NCBI GenBank assembly: GCA_947451115.1
Contig: CANFXV010000017.1
Coordinates: forward strand, 1-45,624
Length of the DNA: 45,624 nt
Origin: Bacteroidota bacterium
Lineage (GTDB): Bacteria; Bacteroidota; Bacteroidia; Chitinophagales; Chitinophagaceae
Reading direction: 5' to 3'
Each line of letters begins with the position of its first letter. Positions within the stretch are counted from its first letter, which is position 1. A model generated the notes under the pieces. That model saw nothing but the letters and a program-made list of their open reading frames with translations. It searched no databases and had not been told where the DNA came from. Of this stretch, positions 25,922 through 34,209 are shown one piece after another. Position numbers and translations under genes: made by a program.

Positions 25922-26701
25922 ATGAAATCAATTAAAAAAGGAATCCTATTAAGTTTATTCTTATTCGGATCTTCTTATTTTCTATCAGCACAAAAACAGT
26001 TCAATGCTTTACTTGTTACCACTACTAGAGGATGGCACCATGAATCCATACACTCCGGTGTACTCGCTATTCAACAATTAGGGGTCAAGCATAATTTTAG
26101 AGTAGACTTATTAGAAGACAACTATGGCTTTACAGACAAAACTTTAGCCAATTATCAAGTGGTGATATTTTTAAATACTACTGGTGACATATTGAACAAT
26201 GAGGAACAAAAAGTAATGGAACATTTTATACAGTCGGGTAAAGGTTTTATGGGCATACATAGCGCATCGGATACAGAATATGATTGGGCATGGTATACAC
26301 AACTCGTTGGAAGAATGTTTCATATACATCCAGCCATTCAGTCGGCTCGTTTAAATGTTTTAGATGCTTCTTTCCCAGGTTTGGAAGGATTTGCCAACAA
26401 CAAACAATGGACAGACGAATGGTATGAATTTGGTCCTGATCAATCCAATGATTTAAAAACTATTTTAGCGGTAGATGAAAATTCGTATAATCCTAAAGCA
26501 GATTGGGCAGCGAATCCACAAAGAGCAGCAGTTTCAGGAAAGGGCATGGGGGCTTTTCATCCCATAGCTTGGTACCATAATTTTGATGGAGGCCGCGCCT
26601 TCTATACCAATCTTGGACATGTACCAACCGACTTTACAGATCCTACTTATTTAAGTCATATTACTGCAGGCATTATTTGGGCCGCTACTGGAAAAAAATA
26701 A
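25922..26701 (+). CDS. ThuA domain protein, exported
   Basis: 259-residue protein with a signal peptide (residues 1-23, ending SAQ) and a ThuA (trehalose utilisation) domain: ALLVTTTRGWHHESIHSG, VVIFLNTTGDILNNEEQ, FMGIHSASDTEYDW, the metal-like GGRAFYTNLGH and the ending GIIWAATGK. ThuA is a glutamine-amidotransferase-like fold linked to disaccharide and 3-keto-sugar metabolism and often sits beside Gfo/Idh/MocA and DUF1080 genes, as here. It is the last gene of the locus before a terminator. Confidence 0.88.
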   Translation: MKSIKKGILLSLFLFGSSYFLSAQKQFNALLVTTTRGWHHESIHSGVLAIQQLGVKHNFRVDLLEDNYGFTDKTLANYQVVIFLNTTGDILNNEEQKVMEHFIQSGKGFMGIHSASDTEYDWAWYTQLVGRMFHIHPAIQSARLNVLDASFPGLEGFANNKQWTDEWYEFGPDQSNDLKTILAVDENSYNPKADWAANPQRAAVSGKGMGAFHPIAWYHNFDGGRAFYTNLGHVPTDFTDPTYLSHITAGIIWAATGKK

Positions 26702-26746
26702 GCATTGATTTTTTAGTGTCACCCATAGTGTCACTTGAACTAAATA

Positions 26747-26781
26747 AAAAAGCCTTCCCGAAATTTCGAGAAGGCTTTTTA
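26747..26781 (+). terminator. Bidirectional terminator between thuA and a candidate RNA gene
   Basis: An 11-bp stem (AAAAAGCCTTC / GAAGGCTTTTT) enclosing a small inner palindrome CGAAATTTCG. Runs of A and T on the two sides make it work in both directions: for the ThuA gene on plus and for the RNA candidate on minus, whose apparent 3' end is five bases away. Confidence 0.88.
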
Positions 26782-26785
26782 GTAG

Positions 26786-26949
26786 CTGTAGGGGGAGGGC
26801 TCGAACCTCCATGAGGCAGTTAGTTGTAGCACAAAGTTCAGTGGTCGACCCTGGTCGCCTATTGCTAGACGGCTCTATGCTATATTTATCCCGTTATCCC
26901 CACCCCCGAGACAAGGGGGCATGTATGCCAAGATTTCATCACCCCACAG
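26786..26949 (-). ncRNA. Candidate structured RNA with tRNA-like T arm and acceptor helix
   Basis: In the 398-base gap between thuA and the Lrp gene I see no credible protein gene (the plus frame 26811-27005 has no family features). On the minus strand 26794-26810 forms a canonical T arm: stem GGAGG/CCTCC with 7-base loop TTCGAGC. It is followed directly by CCCTACAG, which pairs over 8 bp (one G-U) with CTGTGGGG 148 bases upstream; T arm and acceptor helix are adjacent as in tRNA. The interior holds a GC hairpin (CCCCC TTGTCTC GGGGG) but no D or anticodon arm. A terminator follows. It is too short for tmRNA and has no tag frame or SRP core. Bases 26950-27099 are AT-rich; nothing recognised. 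Confidence 0.45.
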
Positions 26950-27099
26950 TATTTAAGAACTCATCATTTGAGCGGTTATCCTTTCATTTGATAAATCAAA
27001 ACTAAGGTATGTTCCAATACGTTGCAAATATTTTAAGTAAAATCTTTAAAATATAGAAAATTATTAATAAATTGCCTTATTATTTAATAATATACAAAT

Positions 27100-27588
27100 A
27101 TGGAGCCTAAAATTAACCCCAAATTAAACACAGACAAAAGCCTCGACAAGCTGGATTTGCAAATTATTCAAGCCATGATGCAGGATGCAGAAATCTCTTA
27201 TGCCGATTTAGGCAAGCAGTTTTTTGTTTCAGGCGGTACCATTCATGTGCGTATTAAGAAGCTAGAAGAATTAGGCATTGTGCAAGGCAAAAGGTTGGCG
27301 GTAGACTTAAAATTGTTGGGCTATGACATCATTGCCTTTATTGGCATTTATTTGGAAAAGAGCTCTATGTACGATACCGTGGCCCTGGCCTTAAAAAATA
27401 TTCCTCAAGTGGTTCGTGTGAATTATACCACAGGTAATTACAGCATGTTTGTGGAAATTGTTTGCAAAGACATTCAACAACTTCGTTTTGTCTTGCATGA
27501 TGAACTTCAAAAAATTAAAGGCATTGAACGTACCGAAACATTAATTTCTTTGGAAGAAAGTTTCTCTCGCAATGTGAAGATTGTTTAA
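27100..27588 (+). CDS. Lrp/AsnC family transcriptional regulator
   Basis: 162-residue regulator: winged HTH (residues about 15-65: DKLDLQIIQAMMQDAEISYADLGKQ, GGTIHVRIKKLEELGIV) and a C-terminal RAM/AsnC ligand domain (about 75-155) with VVRVNYTTGNYSMFVEIVCKD. Lrp/AsnC proteins bind amino acids or other small effectors and form octamers. It is 28 bases upstream of the molybdenum-hydroxylase genes and probably co-transcribed with them or controls them. The effector is unknown. Confidence 0.92.
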   Translation: MEPKINPKLNTDKSLDKLDLQIIQAMMQDAEISYADLGKQFFVSGGTIHVRIKKLEELGIVQGKRLAVDLKLLGYDIIAFIGIYLEKSSMYDTVALALKNIPQVVRVNYTTGNYSMFVEIVCKDIQQLRFVLHDELQKIKGIERTETLISLEESFSRNVKIV

Positions 27589-27616
27589 AATTTCGTTTGT
27601 AAATTACATCAAACCT

Positions 27617-28228
27617 ATGCTTATGAAACCCTGTGATTCTTACAATAGTAGAAGGGGCTTTTTAAAAAAATCTGCTTCCATTGCAGCTTTGTATTTGGCA
27701 CCCGCCACTTTAGTTAAAACTTTTGCTATAGACCGAGTAGTGCCTTTGCCTATCGCTAAAGAAAAATTAACCATTACCATCAATGGAAAATTAATGAATC
27801 TTGAAATTGATGCAAGAACTACCTTACTTAATTTATTAAGAGAAGATTTAGCCTATACTGGTACGAAAAAAGGTTGCGAGATGGGACAGTGTGGGGCATG
27901 TACCATTCACATCAATGGAAAAAGAACCAAGTCTTGTATTCAATTGGCCTTGAGCAATCAAAACAATAAAATTACCACCATCGAAGGCTTAAGTGATGGA
28001 CCAACTTTGCATCCAATGCAGGCAGCCTTCTTAAAGAATGATGCTTTTCAGTGTGGGTATTGCACGAGCGGACAAATTATGTCGGCAGTAACCTGTGTGC
28101 GTGAAGGCAACGCCAAAACAAGAAAAAGTATCCAAGCTTATATGGATACCAATATTTGTAGATGCGGTGCGTATCAAAATATTGTAGATGCAATCGAAGA
28201 AGTAGCTCAATCGGGTGTTAAAATTTAA
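27617..28228 (+). CDS. Molybdenum hydroxylase small subunit, two [2Fe-2S] clusters, Tat signal
   Basis: 203-residue iron-sulfur subunit of a xanthine-dehydrogenase-family enzyme. The start is ATG 27617 (alternative 27623). It has a Tat signal NSRRGFLKKSASIAALYLAP, a plant-ferredoxin-type cluster (GCEMGQCGACTIHING...SC; Cys87, 92, 95, 107) and a helical cluster domain (CGYC at 146/149, CRC at 181/183). It passes electrons from the molybdenum site to an external acceptor. It is most like the small subunits of isoquinoline 1-oxidoreductase-type enzymes, which lack an FAD subunit. It precedes the large subunit by 18 bases. Confidence 0.92.
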   Translation: MLMKPCDSYNSRRGFLKKSASIAALYLAPATLVKTFAIDRVVPLPIAKEKLTITINGKLMNLEIDARTTLLNLLREDLAYTGTKKGCEMGQCGACTIHINGKRTKSCIQLALSNQNNKITTIEGLSDGPTLHPMQAAFLKNDAFQCGYCTSGQIMSAVTCVREGNAKTRKSIQAYMDTNICRCGAYQNIVDAIEEVAQSGVKI

Positions 28229-28246
28229 TCTTATTAATTGAACCTT

Positions 28247-30484
28247 ATGAAATCAAATATGAATTCAGTTTTATTGGAAGATGAAAGAGTAGATGGTGCG
28301 GATAAAGTAACTGGTAAAGCCAAATATGCAGCAGAACATAGTCTGCCCAATATGGCTTATGCTGTATTTGTGACCAGTACCATTGCTAAGGGAAACATTA
28401 AAACTTTAGATGTAACGAAGGCCTTGGCCATGCCGGGTATATTGGATATTATTTATTATGGCAATTGCCCTACCGTGCCTGGTTATTTAACAAATACAGC
28501 AGAAAGACCAAAAAATGTAACAGAATGGAGAGGCTATAAAGTTTTGTATGACAATAAAGTACGCTTTTTTGGGCAGCCCATTGCTTTAGTGGTTGCGGAT
28601 AGTTTTGAGAATGCCAATGCAGCCATTCGTTTTGTAAAAGCAGACTATGAAATTGAAAAATTTGAAACCAATTTTGATAAAGCACGTTTAGATGCAACGC
28701 TTTTGAAAGGACCTATCTCCTACAAAAGAGGCACAGAAAAAAAGTATAAAGAAGCCACCAAGTTTATAGAGGCCGAATACAATATTCCTATTGAAGTGCA
28801 CAATGCCATGGAGCTTTTTGCTACCATTGCCATTTGGGAGGGCGACGATAAGGTGCTTTTGTATGACAAAACACAGGGGCCTAAAAGTACACAGTCTACT
28901 GTGGCAAGAACATTTGGTATTCCAGATAAAAATGTAAGAGTGATTACCGAAAATGTGGGTGGTGCTTTTGGTTCTGGTTTAAGATCTTGGGCCAATGTTG
29001 CCGCAGCTTGTATTGCTGCTAAAAAATTAAATCGCCCAGTAAAATTGGTGTTGACACGCCCGCAAATGTTTACACTAGTGGGCTACCGTCCACAATCATG
29101 GCAAAAAATTGGTATTGGTGCAGATGCGGCTGGAAGTTTTATTGGCATTAGCCATGAAGCCATTAGTAATAGCTCTCGTTATGAAGATTTTAGAGAAGGC
29201 ATTGTGGATGTTTCTAAATTTTTATATGCCTGTGAAAATGTAGATACCAAATACAGTTTGTTGCCCTTAGATATGAGTACACCTATTTGGATGCGTGGTC
29301 CTGGGGAAGCCAGTGGATGTTTTGCCTTGGAATCTGCCATTGATGAGCTTTCTTATCAATTAAAAATGGATCCGATTCAACTTAGAATTAAAAACTATAC
29401 CACAGTTAATCCTGAAAATAAATTACCCTTCTCTGATATCAATATTAAAGATTGTTATACCTATGGGATGGAAAAGATTGGCTGGAAAAATCGTCCGATG
29501 GTACCAGGAAGTTTAAAAGAAAATGGTATGCTGATTGGCTATGGTATGTCGGTGGGTGTATTTGGTGCAGGTAAAGGTTCGGCTTCGGTAAGAATTGTTT
29601 TAAGTAATGATGGAAAATTATTATTAGAGTGTGCAGTGAGTGATATGGGTCCTGGTACAACTACTTCGATGACCAAGCTTGCTTCAGAAGCCATGCAGAT
29701 GCCCATTCAAAAAATTAAATTTAAGTTGGGCGATTCTGATTTGCCTCCGGGTCCATCACAAGGCGGCTCGGGTACCACTTCCACTGTGGGTTCTGCTGTG
29801 GATTTGGCTTGCAAAACAGTGCAACAAAAATTAAAAGAAATGGCCATTCAGTATGCGCCTGCTTTTGCGGGTAGCACTGCGGATACATTAGAAGTGAAAA
29901 ATGAAACAGTATTATCAAAAACAAATGCAAATGCATCTATTGCTATTCCAGCTTTATTTAAATTGGCCAATCAAGAAAAAATTGATTTAACCATTAGTTC
30001 TACTGGTAAAACTGCAGCGCAACTTAAATATACCAGCAATTCTTTTTCAGCGCATTTTGTAAAACTGGCCGTGAATCCTAAAGACGGAACCATTAAAGTT
30101 TTGAATGTAGTTACTACAGGAGACGCTGGTAAAATTGTAAGTCCTAAAACTGCCAGAAGTCAAATGTTGGGTGGTGTAGTTGGAGGGATTGGAATGGCCT
30201 TGACTGAAAAAGTGGAGATGGATCATAGCACTGGTCAAATCATGAACGCAAGTTTTGGTGGCTACCATGTGCCTACACATGCTCAAATTCCAAACACGGA
30301 TGTGTACTTTGTCAATAAACCCGACCCAAATGTCAATGATATAGGATCTAAAGGTATAGGTGAGATTGCATTGATTGGTTTTGCGGCAGCCATTGCGAAT
30401 GCAGTGTACAATGCTACTGGCAAAAGAGTTCGCGATTTGCCTATTACTCCAGATAAGTTAGGCTTTAAAAAAACAAAGGCATAG
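28247..30484 (+). CDS. Molybdenum hydroxylase large subunit (xanthine dehydrogenase family)
   Basis: About 745 residues, molybdopterin cytosine/guanine dinucleotide-binding catalytic subunit. The start is ATG 28247; a TTG lies just upstream. Motifs: GGAFGSGLRSWANVAAA, MRGPGEASGCFALESAID, GPGTTTSMTKLASEA, QGGSGTTSTVGSA, and the catalytic Glu (about residue 706) in GSKGIGEIALIG. It has no signal peptide although its partner has a Tat signal, so the folded dimer would be exported together. No FAD subunit or XdhC-type maturation factor is adjacent. The substrate, an aldehyde or N-heterocycle, is unknown. Confidence 0.92.
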   Translation: MKSNMNSVLLEDERVDGADKVTGKAKYAAEHSLPNMAYAVFVTSTIAKGNIKTLDVTKALAMPGILDIIYYGNCPTVPGYLTNTAERPKNVTEWRGYKVLYDNKVRFFGQPIALVVADSFENANAAIRFVKADYEIEKFETNFDKARLDATLLKGPISYKRGTEKKYKEATKFIEAEYNIPIEVHNAMELFATIAIWEGDDKVLLYDKTQGPKSTQSTVARTFGIPDKNVRVITENVGGAFGSGLRSWANVAAACIAAKKLNRPVKLVLTRPQMFTLVGYRPQSWQKIGIGADAAGSFIGISHEAISNSSRYEDFREGIVDVSKFLYACENVDTKYSLLPLDMSTPIWMRGPGEASGCFALESAIDELSYQLKMDPIQLRIKNYTTVNPENKLPFSDINIKDCYTYGMEKIGWKNRPMVPGSLKENGMLIGYGMSVGVFGAGKGSASVRIVLSNDGKLLLECAVSDMGPGTTTSMTKLASEAMQMPIQKIKFKLGDSDLPPGPSQGGSGTTSTVGSAVDLACKTVQQKLKEMAIQYAPAFAGSTADTLEVKNETVLSKTNANASIAIPALFKLANQEKIDLTISSTGKTAAQLKYTSNSFSAHFVKLAVNPKDGTIKVLNVVTTGDAGKIVSPKTARSQMLGGVVGGIGMALTEKVEMDHSTGQIMNASFGGYHVPTHAQIPNTDVYFVNKPDPNVNDIGSKGIGEIALIGFAAAIANAVYNATGKRVRDLPITPDKLGFKKTKA

Positions 30485-30518
30485 TAGGGCCTTTGTAAAA
30501 ATGATTGATACTTAGCAT

Positions 30519-30555
30519 AAAAAAGTCCCACCGAGCATTCGGTGGGACTTTTTTT
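30519..30555 (+). terminator. Bidirectional terminator between molybdenum hydroxylase and acyl-CoA dehydrogenase
   Basis: A 15-bp stem (AAAAAAGTCCCACCG / CGGTGGGACTTTTTT) with a 6-base AGCATT loop, placed between convergent genes; A and T runs serve both strands. Confidence 0.92.
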
Positions 30556-30594
30556 AGAATAGCTTACTAGTTATTATTTCAATGCTTTATTTTC

Positions 30595-32379
30595 CTATAA
30601 TTTATATCCATCATCTGCCACCAACTGTGCGCAAATTCTTCTACGCGCTTCTTTGCTGTTAAAGGCATCTACCTTGGTGAATCGCTTTAAGCCAATATTC
30701 ATCATGCGTAATTCATCCCCTTCTGCAAAACTATTGATGGCATCTTTACCCGCCTTATTAATGGCATCTGCTGCATCATAAATATAAGTGCGCACAATAT
30801 CGGCTTGTACTGCTACAGCAGCTTCACCTTTCATGGTGGTTAACTTTTCTAATCTTAACAAAGCAGATTCTGCATGATAAGTAATGATGGACATATCTGC
30901 GATATTCATTAATATTTCTTGCTCCTTATTCAAGGTCATCATTAACTTTTGAACGGCTGCACCTGCTACCATCAAAATACATTTCTTAAAATTAGCAATG
31001 GCCTGTTTTTCTTTGGCAAATGGAGTTTCATCTCCACCACCAAAATCAGGAATGCTCATTAATTCTTTTTGTACATTCATGGCGGGTCCCATTAAATCTA
31101 GTTTGCCTTTCATCGCACGTTTTAAAACCATGTCTACCGTTAAGAGTCTATTGATTTCATTGGTACCTTCGTAAATTCTATTGATGCGACTATCTCTATA
31201 CGCTTTTGAAATAGCATATTCATCACTGTAACCATTACCTCCATGTATTTGTACGCCTTCGTCTACTATAAAGTCTAATACTTCTGATCCAAATACTTTT
31301 AAGATGGCACACTCAATCGCATATTCTTCGGCAGCACCTAATAATGATTCTGACAAAGATTTTCCTTGGGCCAATAAAATTTGTTCTTGCTCATCTATAT
31401 TGTAAGAGACTCTGTACAAAGCACTTTCGCCCACCCACATACGAATGGCCATTTCAGCCAATTTATGTCGAATGGCGCCAAATTTTACAATGGGTAATTT
31501 AAACTGTTCTCTTGTTTTTGCATATTGTACTGATTCGCTCAATGCTCGTCTAGCACCCCCTAAGGTAGCGCCGCCTAATTTTAATCTTCCAATATTTAAA
31601 ATATTAAATGCGATGATATGGCCTTTGCCAATTTCTCCCAACACATTTTCTACAGGCACTTTACAATCTTGAAAATACAATTGTACGGTGGAGGATCCTT
31701 TGATGCCCATCTTATGTTCTTCTGGTCCTTGGGTGAACCCTTCGGTACCTCTTTCTATAATGAAGGCAGTAAATTGTTCTCCATCTATTTTTGCAAAGAC
31801 AGTATAAATATCTGCAAAGCCACCATTGGTGATCCAACATTTTTGTCCATTGATGATATAGTGCTTTCCATCGGCAGATAATTTTGCAGTAGTCTTTGCA
31901 CTTAAAGCATCAGAGCCACTATTGGGTTCGGTCAATCCATAAGAACCTTTGTATTCACCTGTAGCTAGTTTAGTAACATACTTTTGTTTTTGTGCCTCAG
32001 TTCCAAAATATAAAATAGGCAAAGTACCAATACCTGAATGGGCTGCATTGGCTACAGAGAAAGAGTAACCACCTCCTAAATATTCTGCAACAATCACAGA
32101 AGTCACAAAATCCTTGCCTGATCCACCATAGGCTTCTGGAACAGTGATGCCCAATAAGCCCTGTGCGCCTGCTTTTTCTAGTAGGGAAGGCATCAAGCCG
32201 GGTTCTAATTTATCAATTCTATCTGCTACAGGCAATACTTCTGTATCTACAAATTGATTACACATATCACGTACCATCATTTGTTCTTCGTTGTACTGCT
32301 CTGGTACAAAAATTTCATCGGCTAGTACTTCTTTGATGATCCATTCTCCGCCTTTAATTACTGTCTTGGTAGTTTCCAT
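30595..32379 (-). CDS. Acyl-CoA dehydrogenase (VLCAD/ACAD9-like, with C-terminal extension)
   Basis: 594-residue FAD enzyme for the first step of fatty-acid beta-oxidation. The usual three domains are present: an N-terminal helical part, the FAD-binding middle (GSYGLTEPNSGSDALSAKT, CWITNGGFADIY), and a C-terminal part with the flavin-facing GGNGYSDEY and RIYEGTNEINR. About 170 residues follow beyond the standard core (from SIPDFGGGDETPFAKEK), as in long-chain enzymes. It is 36 bases downstream of the MarR regulator and likely shares its transcript. Confidence 0.93.
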   Translation of the reverse strand: METTKTVIKGGEWIIKEVLADEIFVPEQYNEEQMMVRDMCNQFVDTEVLPVADRIDKLEPGLMPSLLEKAGAQGLLGITVPEAYGGSGKDFVTSVIVAEYLGGGYSFSVANAAHSGIGTLPILYFGTEAQKQKYVTKLATGEYKGSYGLTEPNSGSDALSAKTTAKLSADGKHYIINGQKCWITNGGFADIYTVFAKIDGEQFTAFIIERGTEGFTQGPEEHKMGIKGSSTVQLYFQDCKVPVENVLGEIGKGHIIAFNILNIGRLKLGGATLGGARRALSESVQYAKTREQFKLPIVKFGAIRHKLAEMAIRMWVGESALYRVSYNIDEQEQILLAQGKSLSESLLGAAEEYAIECAILKVFGSEVLDFIVDEGVQIHGGNGYSDEYAISKAYRDSRINRIYEGTNEINRLLTVDMVLKRAMKGKLDLMGPAMNVQKELMSIPDFGGGDETPFAKEKQAIANFKKCILMVAGAAVQKLMMTLNKEQEILMNIADMSIITYHAESALLRLEKLTTMKGEAAVAVQADIVRTYIYDAADAINKAGKDAINSFAEGDELRMMNIGLKRFTKVDAFNSKEARRRICAQLVADDGYKL

Positions 32380-32415
32380 AAAATATATTTTAAAATTTCA
32401 TTCAATTAATTATTG

Positions 32416-32871
32416 TTAGCTCAAATCTTTATGAGTCAAATTATCATACACTCTTTGTAAAACATTTTTTACTACTTCTATTTCTTCTTTGTTGATATTT
32501 AATAAAGCTTCATTCATAGTTTGATTGGCCAATTCATAGGTTATTTGTTGCAAGGGCTTGGCGATGTCTGTTAAGTAGACTAAATTAATGCGACGATCTT
32601 CTTTGGAGGCTACGCGTACCACTAATTCTTGTTTTTCTAAATTATCAATGAGTCGGGTAGTGCTTGCTTTATCTCTAAAAGTTCGAATGCCTAATTCTAA
32701 TTGACTGAGTCCATCTTCCTTCCAAAGATGGTACAAGACCGACCATTGTTCTATGGTGATATCTAATCCGGCCTTTCTAAAATTCTTTTGTAATCGACGG
32801 GCAACAGCGGTGGTAGCCATGCCATTGATGACGCTGTAAAGTTCTCCTCTTTTGAATTGGTTGTTTGACAT
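32416..32871 (-). CDS. MarR family transcriptional regulator
   Basis: 151-residue winged-helix regulator; start at ATG 32871 (MSNNQFKRG) rather than 32904, which has no family residues and lies inside an inverted repeat. HTH region: WSVLYHLWKEDGLSQLELGI, then RDKASTTRLIDNLEKQELVVR and the wing ASKEDRRINLVYLTD. MarR dimers usually repress their own operon; here that would include the acyl-CoA dehydrogenase gene. A 6+4+6 inverted repeat is directly upstream of the start codon. Confidence 0.9.
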   Translation of the reverse strand: MSNNQFKRGELYSVINGMATTAVARRLQKNFRKAGLDITIEQWSVLYHLWKEDGLSQLELGIRTFRDKASTTRLIDNLEKQELVVRVASKEDRRINLVYLTDIAKPLQQITYELANQTMNEALLNINKEEIEVVKNVLQRVYDNLTHKDLS

Positions 32872-32875
32872 ATAG

Positions 32876-32891
32876 TTAGTTATGCAACTAA
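32876..32891. promoter_or_regulatory. Inverted repeat, candidate MarR operator
   Basis: TTAGTT-ATGC-AACTAA, a perfect 16-base palindrome with a 4-base spacer, starting five bases upstream of the marR ATG. Its size and place suit a MarR dimer operator that would block transcription or initiation of the marR/acyl-CoA dehydrogenase unit. It is AT-rich and short, so chance is possible. Confidence 0.4.
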
Positions 32892-33014
32892 TATAAAAAT
32901 ACAATCAATTTGGTGATTATTGCTATTTATTTGGCTTTTTTTGTGCTTTTTATATGAATTTACCCCAATTTTGGCCTAAAATGGGCCTTTTTTGTAGATA
33001 TTGTAAGCTGGCCT

Positions 33015-34163
33015 TTACATCAAGTTTTTACGTCTAATCTTGATTTGAATGGCGTTTTCAATTGCCTTTTCAGAGACCAATATCAAATAACCTCCGCCAC
33101 CAGCGCCTGATAATTTATAGCCAATGCTTTGGGGGGCATACTTTTCAATAATGGGTTGTATGGTCGCATCAATCATATTGGGGAACATCGCAATTTGTGC
33201 ATGATAGGAAGCAAGAAAAGCTTTTCCAAATGCAGGCAAATCTTTCTTTAAGATAGCCCCCCAACAATCATTGGCCGCATCTGCTAAACTTTTTGCCCCT
33301 TCTTTGGTAATATTGGTATTGGCAAGTACATCATAATTACTTGATCTTGGATCGAGTGGAATTAAATATAAATGTTTTTCGAGCCAATCTAAAATGGATT
33401 CATCCTCATTTGATTTTATTGCTGTAGGCCAATAATTCTCCTCACTGTAATGATGATAGTTTAAACAGGGTAGGACAATACCTATGGCATCTTGCGCACC
33501 AGCAACATTCTTCGTGCCAGGAGGATTTTCATAACTAAATAAAACTTTACTTAAATGTATGGGATCTCCCTCAGGCAATTGTGCCTTCCATAATTCAATG
33601 GCTTTGTTTCTTGTGCTACTGGCCATACCACTTCGATTGTTAAATTCGATGGTAGGTTCAATGGATATAGTGAGCACTGGGCCTGGATATAATTTATTGA
33701 CATAAGGTTGATCCAACCAGCCACCTGCTAAATCTATACGAAAAGGAATGATGGAATTGGTTCTTAAACTGGTGGTAGATCTTGCAGGGAGCCCTTCACT
33801 AGGCACTCTATCTAATACAATTAATTCAATATTTTTTGTTTGACACAATTCAATTTTGTTGGGTGTATTGCCATCCTCATTCACCACAAAAACATCGGGT
33901 TGGATTTCTTCAAGTTCAGCCAAAAAGTCTAGCAAACCACTGCCTTTGTTGATTTTACATTCTTTCACACAAGCCAATGATTCAATCATGTACTTTCTTT
34001 CCTCCTGCGTAATCACTGGATACCTTCCTTTTAAGCCATAAACGGTTTTATCTGAACCAATGCAAACATATAAATCACCATAAGTAGCCGCGTTTTTTAA
34101 AAAAGCCACATGACCACTATGTAATAAATCAAAACAACCACTCACTAAAACTTTCTTTTGCAT
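33015..34163 (-). CDS. Fusion of cytidylyltransferase-like and GHMP-kinase-like domains
   Basis: 382 residues. Residues 1-134 form a nucleotidyltransferase of the glycerol-3-phosphate/RfaE type: VSGCFDLLHSGHVAFLK with HxGH at 15-18 and the ARSTTSLR loop (127-134) as the equivalent of ISTT. From 139 a GHMP-kinase-like domain starts: PFRIDLAGGWLDQP (140-153), GAQDAIGIVLPCLN (222-235) and KLSGAGGGGYL (350-360). The kinase part is only about 240 residues and lacks a canonical GLGSS ATP loop, so it is a divergent subtype. It is the last gene of an L-fucose catabolic operon, 46 bases after the dehydrogenase. A salvage kinase/nucleotidyltransferase for a sugar is plausible; substrate not shown. Confidence 0.75.
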   Translation of the reverse strand: MQKKVLVSGCFDLLHSGHVAFLKNAATYGDLYVCIGSDKTVYGLKGRYPVITQEERKYMIESLACVKECKINKGSGLLDFLAELEEIQPDVFVVNEDGNTPNKIELCQTKNIELIVLDRVPSEGLPARSTTSLRTNSIIPFRIDLAGGWLDQPYVNKLYPGPVLTISIEPTIEFNNRSGMASSTRNKAIELWKAQLPEGDPIHLSKVLFSYENPPGTKNVAGAQDAIGIVLPCLNYHHYSEENYWPTAIKSNEDESILDWLEKHLYLIPLDPRSSNYDVLANTNITKEGAKSLADAANDCWGAILKKDLPAFGKAFLASYHAQIAMFPNMIDATIQPIIEKYAPQSIGYKLSGAGGGGYLILVSEKAIENAIQIKIRRKNLM

Positions 34164-34209
34164 AAAATTAGGTACGCTATTAAAATCGAAACTACAATTT
34201 AATTCTGAA

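Noticed and set aside
26786..26949. tmRNA, SRP RNA or ordinary tRNA as identity for the structured region
   Set aside because: Only about 164 bases, no tag reading frame ending in LAA, no SRP tetraloop core, no D or anticodon arm; kept only as a tRNA-like candidate.
26811..27005. Plus-strand open frame of 64 codons
   Set aside because: It runs through the T-arm and GC hairpin of the minus-strand RNA candidate, has no family features and a composition unlike neighbouring proteins; I treat it as a chance frame.
32973..32990. Short GGCC-TAAAATG-GGCC hairpin followed by T6
   Set aside because: Four-base stem only, oriented to the plus strand where no gene ends; too weak for a terminator.
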